Shown: positions 48,142 to 57,100 of the stretch, in pieces
Layout: each line of letters begins with the position of its first letter
Numbering within the stretch: the first letter of the stretch is position 1
Assembly: GCA_904420585.1 (NCBI GenBank)
Contig: CAJFVX010000016.1
Coordinates: 1-64,000, forward strand
DNA from: Candidatus Howiella intestinavium
GTDB taxonomy: Bacteria > Bacillota > Clostridia > Oscillospirales > Acutalibacteraceae
Length of the DNA: 64,000 nucleotides
Direction of reading: 5' to 3'
Notes under the pieces: model-generated
Database searches by the model: none
Seen by the model: only the letters and a program-made list of their open reading frames with translations
What the model was told of the DNA's origin: nothing
Translations under genes and position numbers: made by a program

Positions 48142-48270
48142 GCAGCTTGTGGATTTTGTCCACAAGCTGTAGAAGAGGGAGCAAGCCCCCTTCTAACATT
48201 CCCCCTACAAACCCCGCTTCTGCGGGATTTGTCCTGCGGGGGAACCGACGGGCATGTCGCCGGTTCCCCC
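48142..48270 (+). repeat. Family B repeat, full length
   Basis: CAGCTTGTGGATTTTGTCCACAAGCTG palindrome (48142-48168; arms CAGCTTGTGGA and TCCACAAGCTG), GAAGAGGGAGCAAGCCCCCTTCTAACATTCCCCC, ACAAACCCCGCTTCTGCGGGATTTGT, GGGGGAACCGACGGGCATGTCGCCGGTTCCCCC. The reading frame through it is repeat-derived. Confidence 0.9.
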
Positions 48271-48327
48271 AATGAAAAGAACTGCCGTTTTTTTTAGGCG
48301 GTCTGATAAAATATGAGGTGATACAGT

Positions 48328-49359
48328 ATGCAGTACCCGGTATACGGTCCCTATCAGGCGCCGGGGCCCCGCCGGCCGCTTTGGGGCGGCCTGTCCTTCC
48401 GCTCCTACTGGGAAAAGCGGGGGATCCGGCAGGCGGCTTTGGGGGTTGGGGTCAGCTTTCTGCTTTTTTATATCCTCCAGTTCGGCATCTCCCTGCTGCT
48501 GTCGGTCGTCCTGCTTTTGCTGGGCCCGGCCGGGGAGGAGGCCTACGCCCTGCTGACCGATCCGGCGGGGGTCTATGTGCAGAGCGTAGTTTTATCCGCC
48601 CTGCTGTTCACCCTCCCCTTTGTCATAGGGGCCCGGGTATCCCGCCGCCGGGTGGGGGAGATTATACAGCTGGGCAGGGTGCAGCCTTCCCGGTTTGTCC
48701 CCCTGGTCTGCATCGGCCTTGGCATGTGTATGCTGGGGAACTTCGCCACCAACCTGCTGGGCTCCACCTTTTCGGTATTCGGCATGCCCCCCGTCCAGCC
48801 CCAGATGGAAGACCCCGCCGGCTTTTTTGGATACGCCCTGACCGTCCTGGCCAGCGCCTTCCTGCCGGCCTTAGTGGAGGAATTCGCCTTCCGGGGGGTG
48901 GTCATGGGCCTGCTGCGTCCCTTTGGGGACGGCTTCGCCATTGTGGTCTCGGCGGTGCTTTTCGGATTGATGCACGGCAACCTGGTGCAGGCCCCCTTCG
49001 CCGTGGTGGTGGGCCTGGGGCTGGGGTATATCACGGTGGCCGCCCGTTCCATGTGGCCGGCCATTGCGGCCCATTTCCTCAACAACCTGCTGGCCACCCT
49101 CTTCAACAGCCTGGCCGCCGACCTGACGCCTACGGCCTATAACCTGGCCAGCCTGCTGTTCTTACTGCTCTGCCTTGTGCTGGGCCTCATAGGCGCGGCG
49201 GTCTATGTAAGAAAGCAGCCGGCGGCCTTCCGGCTGCACCCCTCGCCCTGCGAGCTGTCGGCTTCCGGGCGGTATAAGGCCTTTGCCTCTCAGCCGGCCA
49301 TGATTGTAACCCTCTGCCTGCTGGTGCTGTCCATTCTGGCCACCCAGTTTATGCTGTAA
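48328..49359 (+). CDS. CPBP-family intramembrane protease
   Basis: 343 residues, about eight transmembrane segments. The Abi/CAAX (CPBP) motifs are intact: EEFAFRG (Glu184-Glu185, Arg189), FGLMHGN (His216) and HFLNNLLATLF with a third His/Asn. Such proteases cut within the membrane and have roles in bacteriocin self-immunity, protein processing or signalling. The N-terminus is Pro/Gly-rich and cytoplasmic; the C-terminus has a soluble tail and a last helix. ATG after GAGGTGATA. It is 13 bp upstream of tadA. No substrate is suggested by neighbours. Confidence 0.9.
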   Translation: MQYPVYGPYQAPGPRRPLWGGLSFRSYWEKRGIRQAALGVGVSFLLFYILQFGISLLLSVVLLLLGPAGEEAYALLTDPAGVYVQSVVLSALLFTLPFVIGARVSRRRVGEIIQLGRVQPSRFVPLVCIGLGMCMLGNFATNLLGSTFSVFGMPPVQPQMEDPAGFFGYALTVLASAFLPALVEEFAFRGVVMGLLRPFGDGFAIVVSAVLFGLMHGNLVQAPFAVVVGLGLGYITVAARSMWPAIAAHFLNNLLATLFNSLAADLTPTAYNLASLLFLLLCLVLGLIGAAVYVRKQPAAFRLHPSPCELSASGRYKAFASQPAMIVTLCLLVLSILATQFML

Positions 49360-49372
49360 AGGCGGGCGGGAT

Positions 49373-49840
49373 ATGGTGATACCGGAAGACGCCTATTACA
49401 TGTCCCTGGCCATAGAGGAAGCCCGCCGGGCCGCCGCTGCCGGGGAGGTGCCGGTGGGGGCGGTGGTGGTAAAGGACGGGCAGGTGATATCCACCGGCCG
49501 GAACCGGCGGGAGACGGATAAAAACGCCCTGCGCCACGCCGAGCTGGAAGCCATCGACGGGGCCTGCCGGAGATTGGGGGGCTGGCGGCTGTTCGGCTGC
49601 ACCCTCTATGTGACCCTGGAGCCCTGTCCCATGTGCGCCGGGGCCATCATCAACGCCCGGCTGGACCGGGTGGTCTACGGAGCCGAAGACCCCAAGGCCG
49701 GTTCCTGCGGCTCGATTATCCAGCTTTTCGACCTGCCCTATAACCACCGGCCGGCCTGTACCGGCGGGGTGGAGGCCGCCGCCTGCAGCGGGCTGCTGTC
49801 GGATTTTTTTAAGGAGCTGCGCAGCCGCAGGCAAAAATAA
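49373..49840 (+). CDS. tadA: tRNA adenosine(34) deaminase TadA
   Basis: 155 residues. Zinc deaminase motifs HAE (55-57, catalytic Glu57) and PCPMC (84-88, Cys85 and Cys88 as zinc ligands). It converts A34 to inosine in tRNA-Arg. MSLAIEEARRAAAAGEVPVGAVVVKDGQVI is the family N-terminus. ATG at 49373 after GGCGGG. It follows the CPBP gene closely. Confidence 0.95.
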   Translation: MVIPEDAYYMSLAIEEARRAAAAGEVPVGAVVVKDGQVISTGRNRRETDKNALRHAELEAIDGACRRLGGWRLFGCTLYVTLEPCPMCAGAIINARLDRVVYGAEDPKAGSCGSIIQLFDLPYNHRPACTGGVEAAACSGLLSDFFKELRSRRQK

Positions 49841-49876
49841 AAAAGTTTTTCGGCCGCCTTTTTGGGGGAAGGCGGG
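49840..49876 (-). repeat. Family A repeat, minimal end
   Basis: AAAAAGTTTTTCGGCCGCCTTTTTGGGGGAAGGCGGG: only the terminal poly-T/A stem of family A, right at the tadA stop. Confidence 0.75.
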
Positions 49877-49880
49877 AATA

Positions 49881-49926
49881 AAAATCCCCGGAGGGGAGGT
49901 TATAACCTCCTCTCCGGGGATTCTTT
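49881..49926. terminator. Bidirectional terminator between tadA and the glycosylase
   Basis: AATCCCCGGAGGGGAGGTTA and its near-perfect complement back to back, with A-rich and T-rich flanks; it serves two convergent genes. Confidence 0.9.
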
Positions 49927-49945
49927 CTCTCGTGGTTTGCAAAAA

Positions 49946-50650
49946 TCACAGCCTGGACACAAAGGGATTGCCGGCAATATAGTACCGATAGGGCAGCAGG
50001 GCGTCTTCTCCCGCCGACTCCACCCCGATGCGGGTGGTTTCCACCATCTGGAAATCGGAGGCCGGCTTTTCCTCCGCTATGTGGAAAAAGCTGTTGAAAA
50101 GGTTGATATCGCTGTCCTTACGGCTAAGGCCCAGGGCCTGGCAGAGCTTGCCGGGGCCGTTGGTCAGCCCCAAAAGGGTTTTCGGCCCCTTTTTTTCCAC
50201 AATTTCCACAGCCGTGCAGCCGAAACGGGCAAGGCACATGGCGTCCAGCCCCTGCACCGGTTCCACCGCCCGGATGAGGGCGGCCTCGGGGATTTCCGGC
50301 CGGTTGCAGACAATATTCAAACAGTGGTACATCCCATAGGTCAAATAAATAAACACGCCGCCCCCGGGGCCGTACAGAATCTCGGTGCGGGGGGTGCGCC
50401 GGCCGCCGCTTGTGTTGGCGGCCTTGTCGGCAACGCCCATGTAGGCTTCGGTTTCCACAATCCGGCAGACGGTCTGTGGAAAACCCGGCCGCTGTATCAG
50501 GCAGTACTTTCCCAGCAGGTCCCTGGCCACCTCTATGGCGGTGCGCTGGTAAAAATCCGGGGGCAGCTGGGTGAGGGCGGGCAGGGGGCGGACCTCCCGC
50601 GCCAGGATGTCCCGGGCCAGGTCCATATAGAGACCCTGCTTGGCTTTCAT
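49946..50650 (-). CDS. 3-Methyladenine DNA glycosylase (AAG/Mpg family)
   Basis: 234 residues. PPDFYQRTAIEVARDLLGKYCL, IVETEAYMGVADKAANTSGGRRTPRTEILYG (catalytic Glu in VETEAY) and GGGVFIYLTYGMYHCLNIV identify the Aag family, with the ANTSGG replacing DPASHA. It removes alkylated purines. ATG at 50650 after AAAGGAG. It stands alone on the - strand, convergent with tadA. Confidence 0.92.
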   Translation of the reverse strand: MKAKQGLYMDLARDILAREVRPLPALTQLPPDFYQRTAIEVARDLLGKYCLIQRPGFPQTVCRIVETEAYMGVADKAANTSGGRRTPRTEILYGPGGGVFIYLTYGMYHCLNIVCNRPEIPEAALIRAVEPVQGLDAMCLARFGCTAVEIVEKKGPKTLLGLTNGPGKLCQALGLSRKDSDINLFNSFFHIAEEKPASDFQMVETTRIGVESAGEDALLPYRYYIAGNPFVSRL

Positions 50651-50758
50651 AGGGCATGCTCCTTTCGGGGCCGTCTGTATGCGGCCGATATCCTTATTAT
50701 CCGCCGGCCGGCCGGCCCTGTCAAGGGAAAAGGGAATGCGGCCCGTCCCAAATCATGG

Positions 50759-50787
50759 TTGTAATTCCCGGCCATCCGTTCTATAAT
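50759..50787 (+). promoter_or_regulatory. Promoter of leuB
   Basis: TTGTAA, 17 bp, TATAAT (50782-50787), 37 bp before the ATG. No leucine leader or T-box is seen. Confidence 0.8.
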
Positions 50788-50824
50788 AAAAACTGCAATT
50801 CTTTTGGAAATGGGATGATTCGGC

Positions 50825-51901
50825 ATGAAAAACTACAAAATCACACTCTTAAAGGGAGACGGCATCGGCCCGGAAATCGTGGAACAGGCGGTCAAAGTCC
50901 TGAACGTCCAGGCCGAAAAGCATGACTTCTCCATAGACTATACCGACGCCCTGCTGGGCGGCGCGGCCATCGACGCCACCGGCCTCCCCCTGCCGGAGGA
51001 AACCGTGACGGCCTGTAAGGCATCCGACGCGGTGCTGCTGGGGGCCGTGGGGGGCTATAAGTGGGATACCCTCCCTGGCAATCTGCGGCCGGAGGCCGGC
51101 CTGCTCGGCATCCGGGCGGCTTTGGGACTCTACGCCAACCTGCGGCCGGCGGTCATCTTCGGGCCCTTAAAGTCGGCCTCCCCCATCAAGGATGAAATCA
51201 TCGGCGACGCTCTGGACATCATGGTCGTCCGGGAACTGACCGGGGGCATCTACTTCGGGGAGCGGGGCCGCAGGGAAGTAAACGGCCAGCCCGCCGCCTT
51301 CGACACCGAAATGTACACCGTTCCCGAAATCCAGCGCATCGCCCGGGTGGCCTTTGACGTGGCCCGGAAGCGGAACAAGAAGGTCACCAATGTGGACAAG
51401 GCCAATGTGCTGGAGTCCTCCCGGCTGTGGCGGGAAACCGTCCTGCAGGTGGCCGAGGAATACCCCGACGTGGAGCTGAACCATCTGTACGTGGACAACG
51501 CCGCCATGCAGCTGGTGCGCAATCCCCGGCAGTTCGACGTCATCGTCACCTCCAACATCTTCGGGGACATCCTGTCGGACGAGGCCTCCCAAATCGCCGG
51601 TTCCATCGGCATGCTGGCTTCGGCCTCCCTGTCGGACGGCAGCCTGGGCCTCTATGAGCCCATCCATGGCTCGGCCCCCGACATCGCCGGTAAGGGTATC
51701 GCCAACCCCTTAGCCACCATCCTGTCGGCCGGCATGCTGCTGCGGTACTCCCTGGGCATGGAAAAAGCCGCCGACGAAATCGAGGCCGCCGTCTCGGCCG
51801 TGCTGGAGACCGCCCGCACCCCCGACATCTGGGAAGAGGGCTGCCGGAAGGTATCCACCGCCGAAATGGGCGATTTGGTCTGCCAGCTGCTGCAGAAATA
51901 A
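50825..51901 (+). CDS. leuB: 3-Isopropylmalate dehydrogenase
   Basis: 358 residues. [21 protein letters not shown] at the N-terminus, [15 protein letters not shown] in the substrate loop, and the NAD signature [26 protein letters not shown]...[25 protein letters not shown]. It oxidises 3-isopropylmalate in leucine synthesis. It is alone here: leuA, leuC and leuD are not in this window. The start ATG has a weak ribosome site (GGGATGA). Confidence 0.95.
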   Translation: MKNYKITLLKGDGIGPEIVEQAVKVLNVQAEKHDFSIDYTDALLGGAAIDATGLPLPEETVTACKASDAVLLGAVGGYKWDTLPGNLRPEAGLLGIRAALGLYANLRPAVIFGPLKSASPIKDEIIGDALDIMVVRELTGGIYFGERGRREVNGQPAAFDTEMYTVPEIQRIARVAFDVARKRNKKVTNVDKANVLESSRLWRETVLQVAEEYPDVELNHLYVDNAAMQLVRNPRQFDVIVTSNIFGDILSDEASQIAGSIGMLASASLSDGSLGLYEPIHGSAPDIAGKGIANPLATILSAGMLLRYSLGMEKAADEIEAAVSAVLETARTPDIWEEGCRKVSTAEMGDLVCQLLQK

Positions 51902-51937
51902 AAAAGTTCCCCCGCCGCCTTTTTTCAAAAAGGCGGA
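51901..51937 (-). repeat. Family A repeat, minimal end
   Basis: AAAAAGTTCCCCCGCCGCCTTTTTTCAAAAAGGCGG, just after the leuB stop. Confidence 0.65.
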
Positions 51938-51944
51938 AACAGGA

Positions 51945-51979
51945 GGCCGGCCCCTTCCCTCGACGGGAAGGGGCCGGCC
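51945..51979 (+). terminator. Strong hairpin after leuB
   Basis: GGCCGGCCCCTTCCC, loop TCGAC, and the perfect complement. No T-run, so it may act as an attenuating stem. Confidence 0.55.
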
Positions 51980-52006
51980 AAAGAAGTGTCTAAAAGGAGA
52001 AAAACC

Positions 52007-53089
52007 ATGCAAAAAGCCATACGCATGTTCTTATCCGCCGCCCTGGCCCTGGGGCTTGGCCTTTCGGCCGCCGGCTGCGCCAAAGACCTGCCGGCGGAAA
52101 GCAGCAGCCAGACGGCGGCCGCAACCCCCCAGTCGGAGCCGGTGTCGGAAGCGCCCCAGCACGAAGGCATCCTGAACCCCCTGACCGGTACCTATGATTT
52201 GGACGAAAGCGCCGTGGGCAAACGGCCGGCGGCGGTGATGGTCAACAACATCAAGGCCGCCTGGGACGTGCAGACCGGCCTTGCCAAGGCGGACATCATC
52301 TACGAAACCTACGTGGAAGGGGGCATCACCCGGCTCATGGCCGTCTTCAAGGACGCCGCCAACATGCCCGAAATCGGCTGCGTCCGCTCGGCCCGGTATT
52401 CCTATGTGGACCTGGCCGCCGGCCACGACGCCCTCTACATCCACGCCGGCATGGATACCACCTACTGTAAGGACCGCATGTCCGACCTGGGGGTGGAGGA
52501 CCTGGACCTGCTGACCAACCTGGACCCGGCGGCCTACCGGCTGAAAAACGGCAAGGCCACCGAGCACACCCTCTACACCAGCGGCAAGAAGCTGGCCGAA
52601 AACTGGAAAGACGGCCAGCGCCTGGAGCTGAAGGGGGAGGAAAAACCCTGGCTTTCCTTCCTGCCGCCCGAGGAGCCGGCCGCGCCGGGGGATGGGGTCT
52701 GCGGGGAACTGGAAGTGCCCTTCTCCTCCCAGTACACCGCCGGCTTTACCTATGATGCGGACACCCAGAAGTACCGCAAGAGCCAGAGCGGCAATGCCTC
52801 CATCGACTATAAAACCGAGGAGCGGGTGCAGGTAAAGAACATCCTGGTGCTCTACGCCCCGGTGGAGGATTTTTCCGACGGGGAGCATGTGAAGACCGAG
52901 CTGACGGGGGGCGAGGGGCTGTACGTCTCTCAGGGGGGCTATGCCAACATCACCTGGTCCAAGGCGGAGGCGGATGCCCCCATCCGTATCCAGGCGGCCG
53001 GCGGCGGGGATGTGCAGGTCAACGCCGGCAATACCTGGGTCTGCCTGGTGGACGAGGATAAAAAGGACGGGGTGACGATTTCGGAATAG
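52007..53089 (+). CDS. DUF3048 (YerB-like) lipoprotein
   Basis: 360 residues. Lipoprotein signal ending LGLSAAGC (Cys24), Ser/Gln/Pro linker, then NPLTG and KRPAAVMVNNIKAAWDVQTGLAKADIIYETYVEGGITRLMAVF, the DUF3048 N-domain. The C-domain includes GNASIDYKTEERVQVKNILVL. The family function is unknown; B. subtilis YerB is the nearest known relative. The ATG at 52007 follows AAAAGGAGA and lies just after the leuB hairpin. A terminator follows. Confidence 0.92.
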   Translation: MQKAIRMFLSAALALGLGLSAAGCAKDLPAESSSQTAAATPQSEPVSEAPQHEGILNPLTGTYDLDESAVGKRPAAVMVNNIKAAWDVQTGLAKADIIYETYVEGGITRLMAVFKDAANMPEIGCVRSARYSYVDLAAGHDALYIHAGMDTTYCKDRMSDLGVEDLDLLTNLDPAAYRLKNGKATEHTLYTSGKKLAENWKDGQRLELKGEEKPWLSFLPPEEPAAPGDGVCGELEVPFSSQYTAGFTYDADTQKYRKSQSGNASIDYKTEERVQVKNILVLYAPVEDFSDGEHVKTELTGGEGLYVSQGGYANITWSKAEADAPIRIQAAGGGDVQVNAGNTWVCLVDEDKKDGVTISE

Positions 53090-53120
53090 GCCCGGATTCC
53101 AAGTATACGGGCAGTATAAA

Positions 53121-53153
53121 GCGGCCGGAGGCATATCCTCCGGCCGCCTTTTT
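53121..53153 (+). terminator. Terminator after the DUF3048 gene
   Basis: GCGGCCGGAGG, loop, CCTCCGGCCGC, then TTTTT. Confidence 0.92.
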
Positions 53154-53177
53154 ATGCCGATTGCCCGTATCCCCATA

Positions 53178-53206
53178 TTGCAGTCCGACGCCCCGGGGGC
53201 TATAAT
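53178..53206 (+). promoter_or_regulatory. Promoter of the AraC gene
   Basis: TTGCAG, 17 bp, TATAAT (53201-53206), 25 bp before the ATG. Confidence 0.75.
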
Positions 53207-53231
53207 AGGGGCAGAAAAGGGGGAAGGGGAC

Positions 53232-54068
53232 ATGCATTTTCTCTACAAATTTGAAAACGAAGACCTCTACTACCACCACGCCCTGGATAAGCAGCCGGCG
53301 GCGGGGGACTTTTTCCGCCACGCCCACGAGATGTGCGAGGTCTACGGATTCATCAGGGGAAAAGGGGTCTATACCGTAGAGGGGACGCCCTATCCCCTGG
53401 GGCCGGGGGATATCCTCATTATGCGGCCGGCGGAGTTCCACACCCTCTCCATCGACACATCCCAGCCCTACGAGCGCATTTCCTTTAACTTTTCCCCCGC
53501 TATCCTGGCCGGCAGCGACCCGGAAGGATTGCTGCTGGAGCCTTTTTTCAGCCGGCCTCTGGGGCGGGAAAACCTATACCACGCCAAGGCCTTTCCGGAG
53601 GGCTCCCCTATGGACCTGCTGCGGGAGATGTCCCGGCGCCAGCCTGAACGGGGCGAGCAGCGGCTGCATATCATTTGCTGCCTTTTTCCCCTTTTGGCCC
53701 AAATCCGCCGGGCCTATAAGCAGAAAAACGCCGACCCGGCAGCCGGCAGCGGCCGGGCGGCCCAAATCATCGCCTACATCAACGAGAACCTGACCGGGCA
53801 TCTGAGCCTGGAGAAGCTGTCGGCCGACCTGTTCCTCAGCAAGTCCCAGATAACCCGCCTGATGCGCCGGGCCGCCGGCTGCTCGGCGGGGGAGTATATC
53901 ACCGTCAAGCGGCTGCTGCTGGCCCGCCGCCGGATGCAGGCGGGGGAGCCTCCCACGGCCGTCTGGGCGGCCTGCGGGTTCGGGGACTACTCGGCCTTTT
54001 ACCGGGCCTACCGGAAATATTACGGGGCCTCCCCCTCGGGCAAAGGCCGGGGGACGCGGGAGACCTAA
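53232..54068 (+). CDS. AraC-family transcriptional regulator with cupin sensor
   Basis: 278 residues. The N-terminal half is a cupin ligand domain (FFRHAHEMCEVYGFIRGKGVYTVEG, YPLGPGDILIMRPAEFHTLSID). The C-terminal 95 residues hold two helix-turn-helix motifs: LSLEKLSADLFLSKSQITRLMRRAAGCS and AVWAACGFGDYSAFYRAYRKYYG. It is the normal architecture for sugar-responsive regulators. ATG at 53232 follows GGGGAAGGGG; the frame open upstream to 53154 has no ribosome site and precedes the promoter. The GH43 gene, 124 bp downstream, is the likely target. Confidence 0.92.
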   Translation: MHFLYKFENEDLYYHHALDKQPAAGDFFRHAHEMCEVYGFIRGKGVYTVEGTPYPLGPGDILIMRPAEFHTLSIDTSQPYERISFNFSPAILAGSDPEGLLLEPFFSRPLGRENLYHAKAFPEGSPMDLLREMSRRQPERGEQRLHIICCLFPLLAQIRRAYKQKNADPAAGSGRAAQIIAYINENLTGHLSLEKLSADLFLSKSQITRLMRRAAGCSAGEYITVKRLLLARRRMQAGEPPTAVWAACGFGDYSAFYRAYRKYYGASPSGKGRGTRET

Positions 54069-54126
54069 AATGCGCCGGCCCGCAATGGGTATGCGCTGAA
54101 TCGCAATATAATCCCCGGGGCCCCGA

Positions 54127-54135
54127 TGGTATAAT
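54127..54135 (+). promoter_or_regulatory. Extended -10 promoter of the GH43 gene
   Basis: TGGTATAAT with no -35. A lack of -35 fits a promoter needing the upstream AraC activator. CCCCGGGGCCCC lies just upstream. Confidence 0.6.
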
Positions 54136-54191
54136 GAAGGCAATAGGGCGCCGGATGCCGGCCGCCCGCAGTACAAAGGAGTGGGAAAACC

Positions 54192-57100
54192 ATGCATAAA
54201 AAGAAACTCATGGCCGCCGCCCTGTCGGCCGCCCTGGTCTTTTCGGCCTGCGGCGGGCCGGCCGTCTCGGCCGTCACCACCACCTCGTCGGTGCCCGGCT
54301 CGGTGGTGCAGATGCTCCAGGCTGAGGACGCGGCCATCACCGGCCAGTGCCAGGTGATGCAGAACTACTTTACCGCCTCCCGGCTTGCCTGCGTGGGCAA
54401 GGTGGACGACACCTCTTCCACCGTGACCTTTACCCTGGAGGCCCCCGAGGCGGGCCGGTACCTTATCCAGCTGTGTACCGGCAGCGGCTCCGACCAGGTC
54501 AACGCCGGCTACCGGTACTGGACCAACGGCGACGAGGAAAACGCCCAAATCGTCCGGTTCCACAACTACGGCTGGGAGACCTGGCGGCTGTACGACGTCT
54601 ATGTGGACCTGCAGGCGGGGGAAAACACCTTTACGGTGAGCCACACCGGGGAGGAGAAATCCTATACCCAGATAGACTTTATCAAATTCTGGTCTTTCCC
54701 CACCCCGGCCGCCAGCCTGACGGCCGACGGGGAGGCCTTCGCCGAGCTGGACATCCAGCAGCAGGCATACTATTACCTGGCCGATTCGGCCGACCTGCCG
54801 GAGCTTGCCTGTGAACTGGCCGATTCCCAGCGGAATTTCGGTGTGGAGGTGGAGCAGCCGGCCGGCCTCAACCAGGCGGGCACCGTAACCCTTACCTGCC
54901 GGAACAGCCCCGACTGCGCCTATACCTACACCGTCTGGTTCTGCGACGAGGAACACTATATGGCCCGCTTCCAGGACAAGGGCACCACGGTTATGCAGTA
55001 CGAGGCCGAGGACGCGGTCCTTACCGGCAGCGCGGTGACCCGGGGCTCCCGGGAGGGCTCCTACCTCAACGCCACCTGCTCGGGCAACGAGTGGGTTTCG
55101 GGCCTGGACAATACCGACGCGGCGGCGACCTTTACCCTGGAGGCCCCCGCCGACGGGGAGTACCTGGTGAAGGTGGCCCTGGACAGCTTCTCCTCCGCCG
55201 CCGACCCGGGGCTGCGCTACTGGGTAAACGGGGAGGAATCCGCCGCCCGGACGGCCAAGTTCGACATCCCCGAGGGGGAGCAGTTTGGGGACAACTGGTT
55301 CTTATTCCCCATCTATGTAAACCTGCGGGAGGGGGAGAACACCCTGACCTTCTCCCACGACGGCGGGGAAAGCTCCACCTGTGAGCTGGACTATATCCGC
55401 TTTTTTGCCTGCCCGGCCCCCGACGCCGCCGTCACCCTGGACGGGACGCCCCTTTCCGGCTTTACCCGGGACAAGTGGGACTACGATGTATCGATTGCCG
55501 GGGATACCCTGCCGGCCCTGGGCTACAGCGGCCAGGGGCTGGAGGAAATCTACGACATCACCGTCACCCAGCCGGCCGGCTTCAACCAGGCCGGGAAGGT
55601 GGTTTTCGCCCTCAAAGGCCATCCGGGCTATACCTTTACCTACAATGTGGACTTCTACGATGAAAACGCCTCGGGGAGCCTGGTCATCAACGACGGGGGC
55701 GACCCCTGGGTCACCTACCACGACGGCTATTATTACTACATCAATACCCAGGGCGGGGCCTTCTACGTCTGCAAGTCGGCCGACCTGACCGACCTGAACA
55801 CCAACCCGGTAAAGGTCTATACCCCCGACGAGGCGGCCGGGGAACCCACCCGGGAAATCTGGGCCCCTGAACTGCACTACATCCAGGGGGAGTGGTACAT
55901 TTACTACGCGGCCTACCACAACGGCGGCAACAACAATAACCACCGGGGCTACGTGCTCAAGGGCACCAGCCAGGACCCCCAGGACCCCTTTACCTTTGTG
56001 GGCCAAATCTACGACGCCACCGACAAGTGGATGATCGACATGACCGTGGTGGAGATTGAGGAGGAGCTCTACGCTGTCTGGTCGGGCTGGGAGAAAAACG
56101 TGGACGGGGAACAGGCCCTGTACATCGCCCATATGGACAGCCCCACCCATATCGATTCCCAGCGGGTCATGATAAGCTACCCGGATGAGGAGTTCGAGCG
56201 GCTGTCCACCAACCCCTACGTCAACGAGGGGCCGGCGGCGGTCATCGCCCCTGACGGCACGGTGAACATCGTCTACAGCGCCAACCACTTCAGCAACGGC
56301 GCCCACTACCGGCTGGGGGTGCTGACCTTAAAGAAGGGGGCCGACCCCATGGACGCGGCCAGCTGGATGAAGTCGGCCGACGCCGTCTTCCAGTCCAACC
56401 CCGAGACGGGCATCTATTCGGTGGGGCACCCCTCCTTTACCACCTCCCCCGACGGCACCGAAAACTATATCCTCTTCCACGGCCGGGACGGCTCCAGCAG
56501 CCAGTACAGCCGGCGGGTCTACCTCCAGACCTTCACCTTTGACGAAAAGGGCGTCCCCACCTTTGAAAAGCCCCTGGGCTCCACCGGTATGATAAAGCAG
56601 CCCAGCGGCACGGATGTTATTCCCTCGGAAATCCTGGAGGCCGAGACGGGCGCCCTTTCGGGCGGCGCGGCCGTGACAACAGGAGACGCCCGGTACCTTT
56701 CGGGCGGAGCCAAGGTCACGGGGCTGAACGCCGACGGCGCTTCGGTCAGCTTTACAGTGGAGGCGCCCAGCGACGGCACCTATACCCTGGCCCTCTACGC
56801 CGCCCAGGGTACCGACCGCCAGACCCAGTCGGGCCTGCAGGTGTCGGTGGGCGGGGAAACCTTTGATAAGCAGATTATCGGCCGGGGGAACAATGCCTAT
56901 TTCTGGTATACCCTGTCCGTCCCCCTGCGGGCCGGGCAGAACACCCTGACGGTTTCAAAGAGCAGCGCCTACGCCTACGGGGCGGATTTGGACTGCATCC
57001 GGCTGTCCACCATGTCGGAGGAGGCCTACGCCGCCCAGGAGCCGGTAAAGCCCGCCGCCGCCCTCAGCGAGAGTACGCTTGCCATGGAGGCGGGGGACAC

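Noticed and set aside
48100-48297. 65-residue + frame before the CPBP gene
   Set aside because: It is promoter plus family B repeat; no ribosome site.
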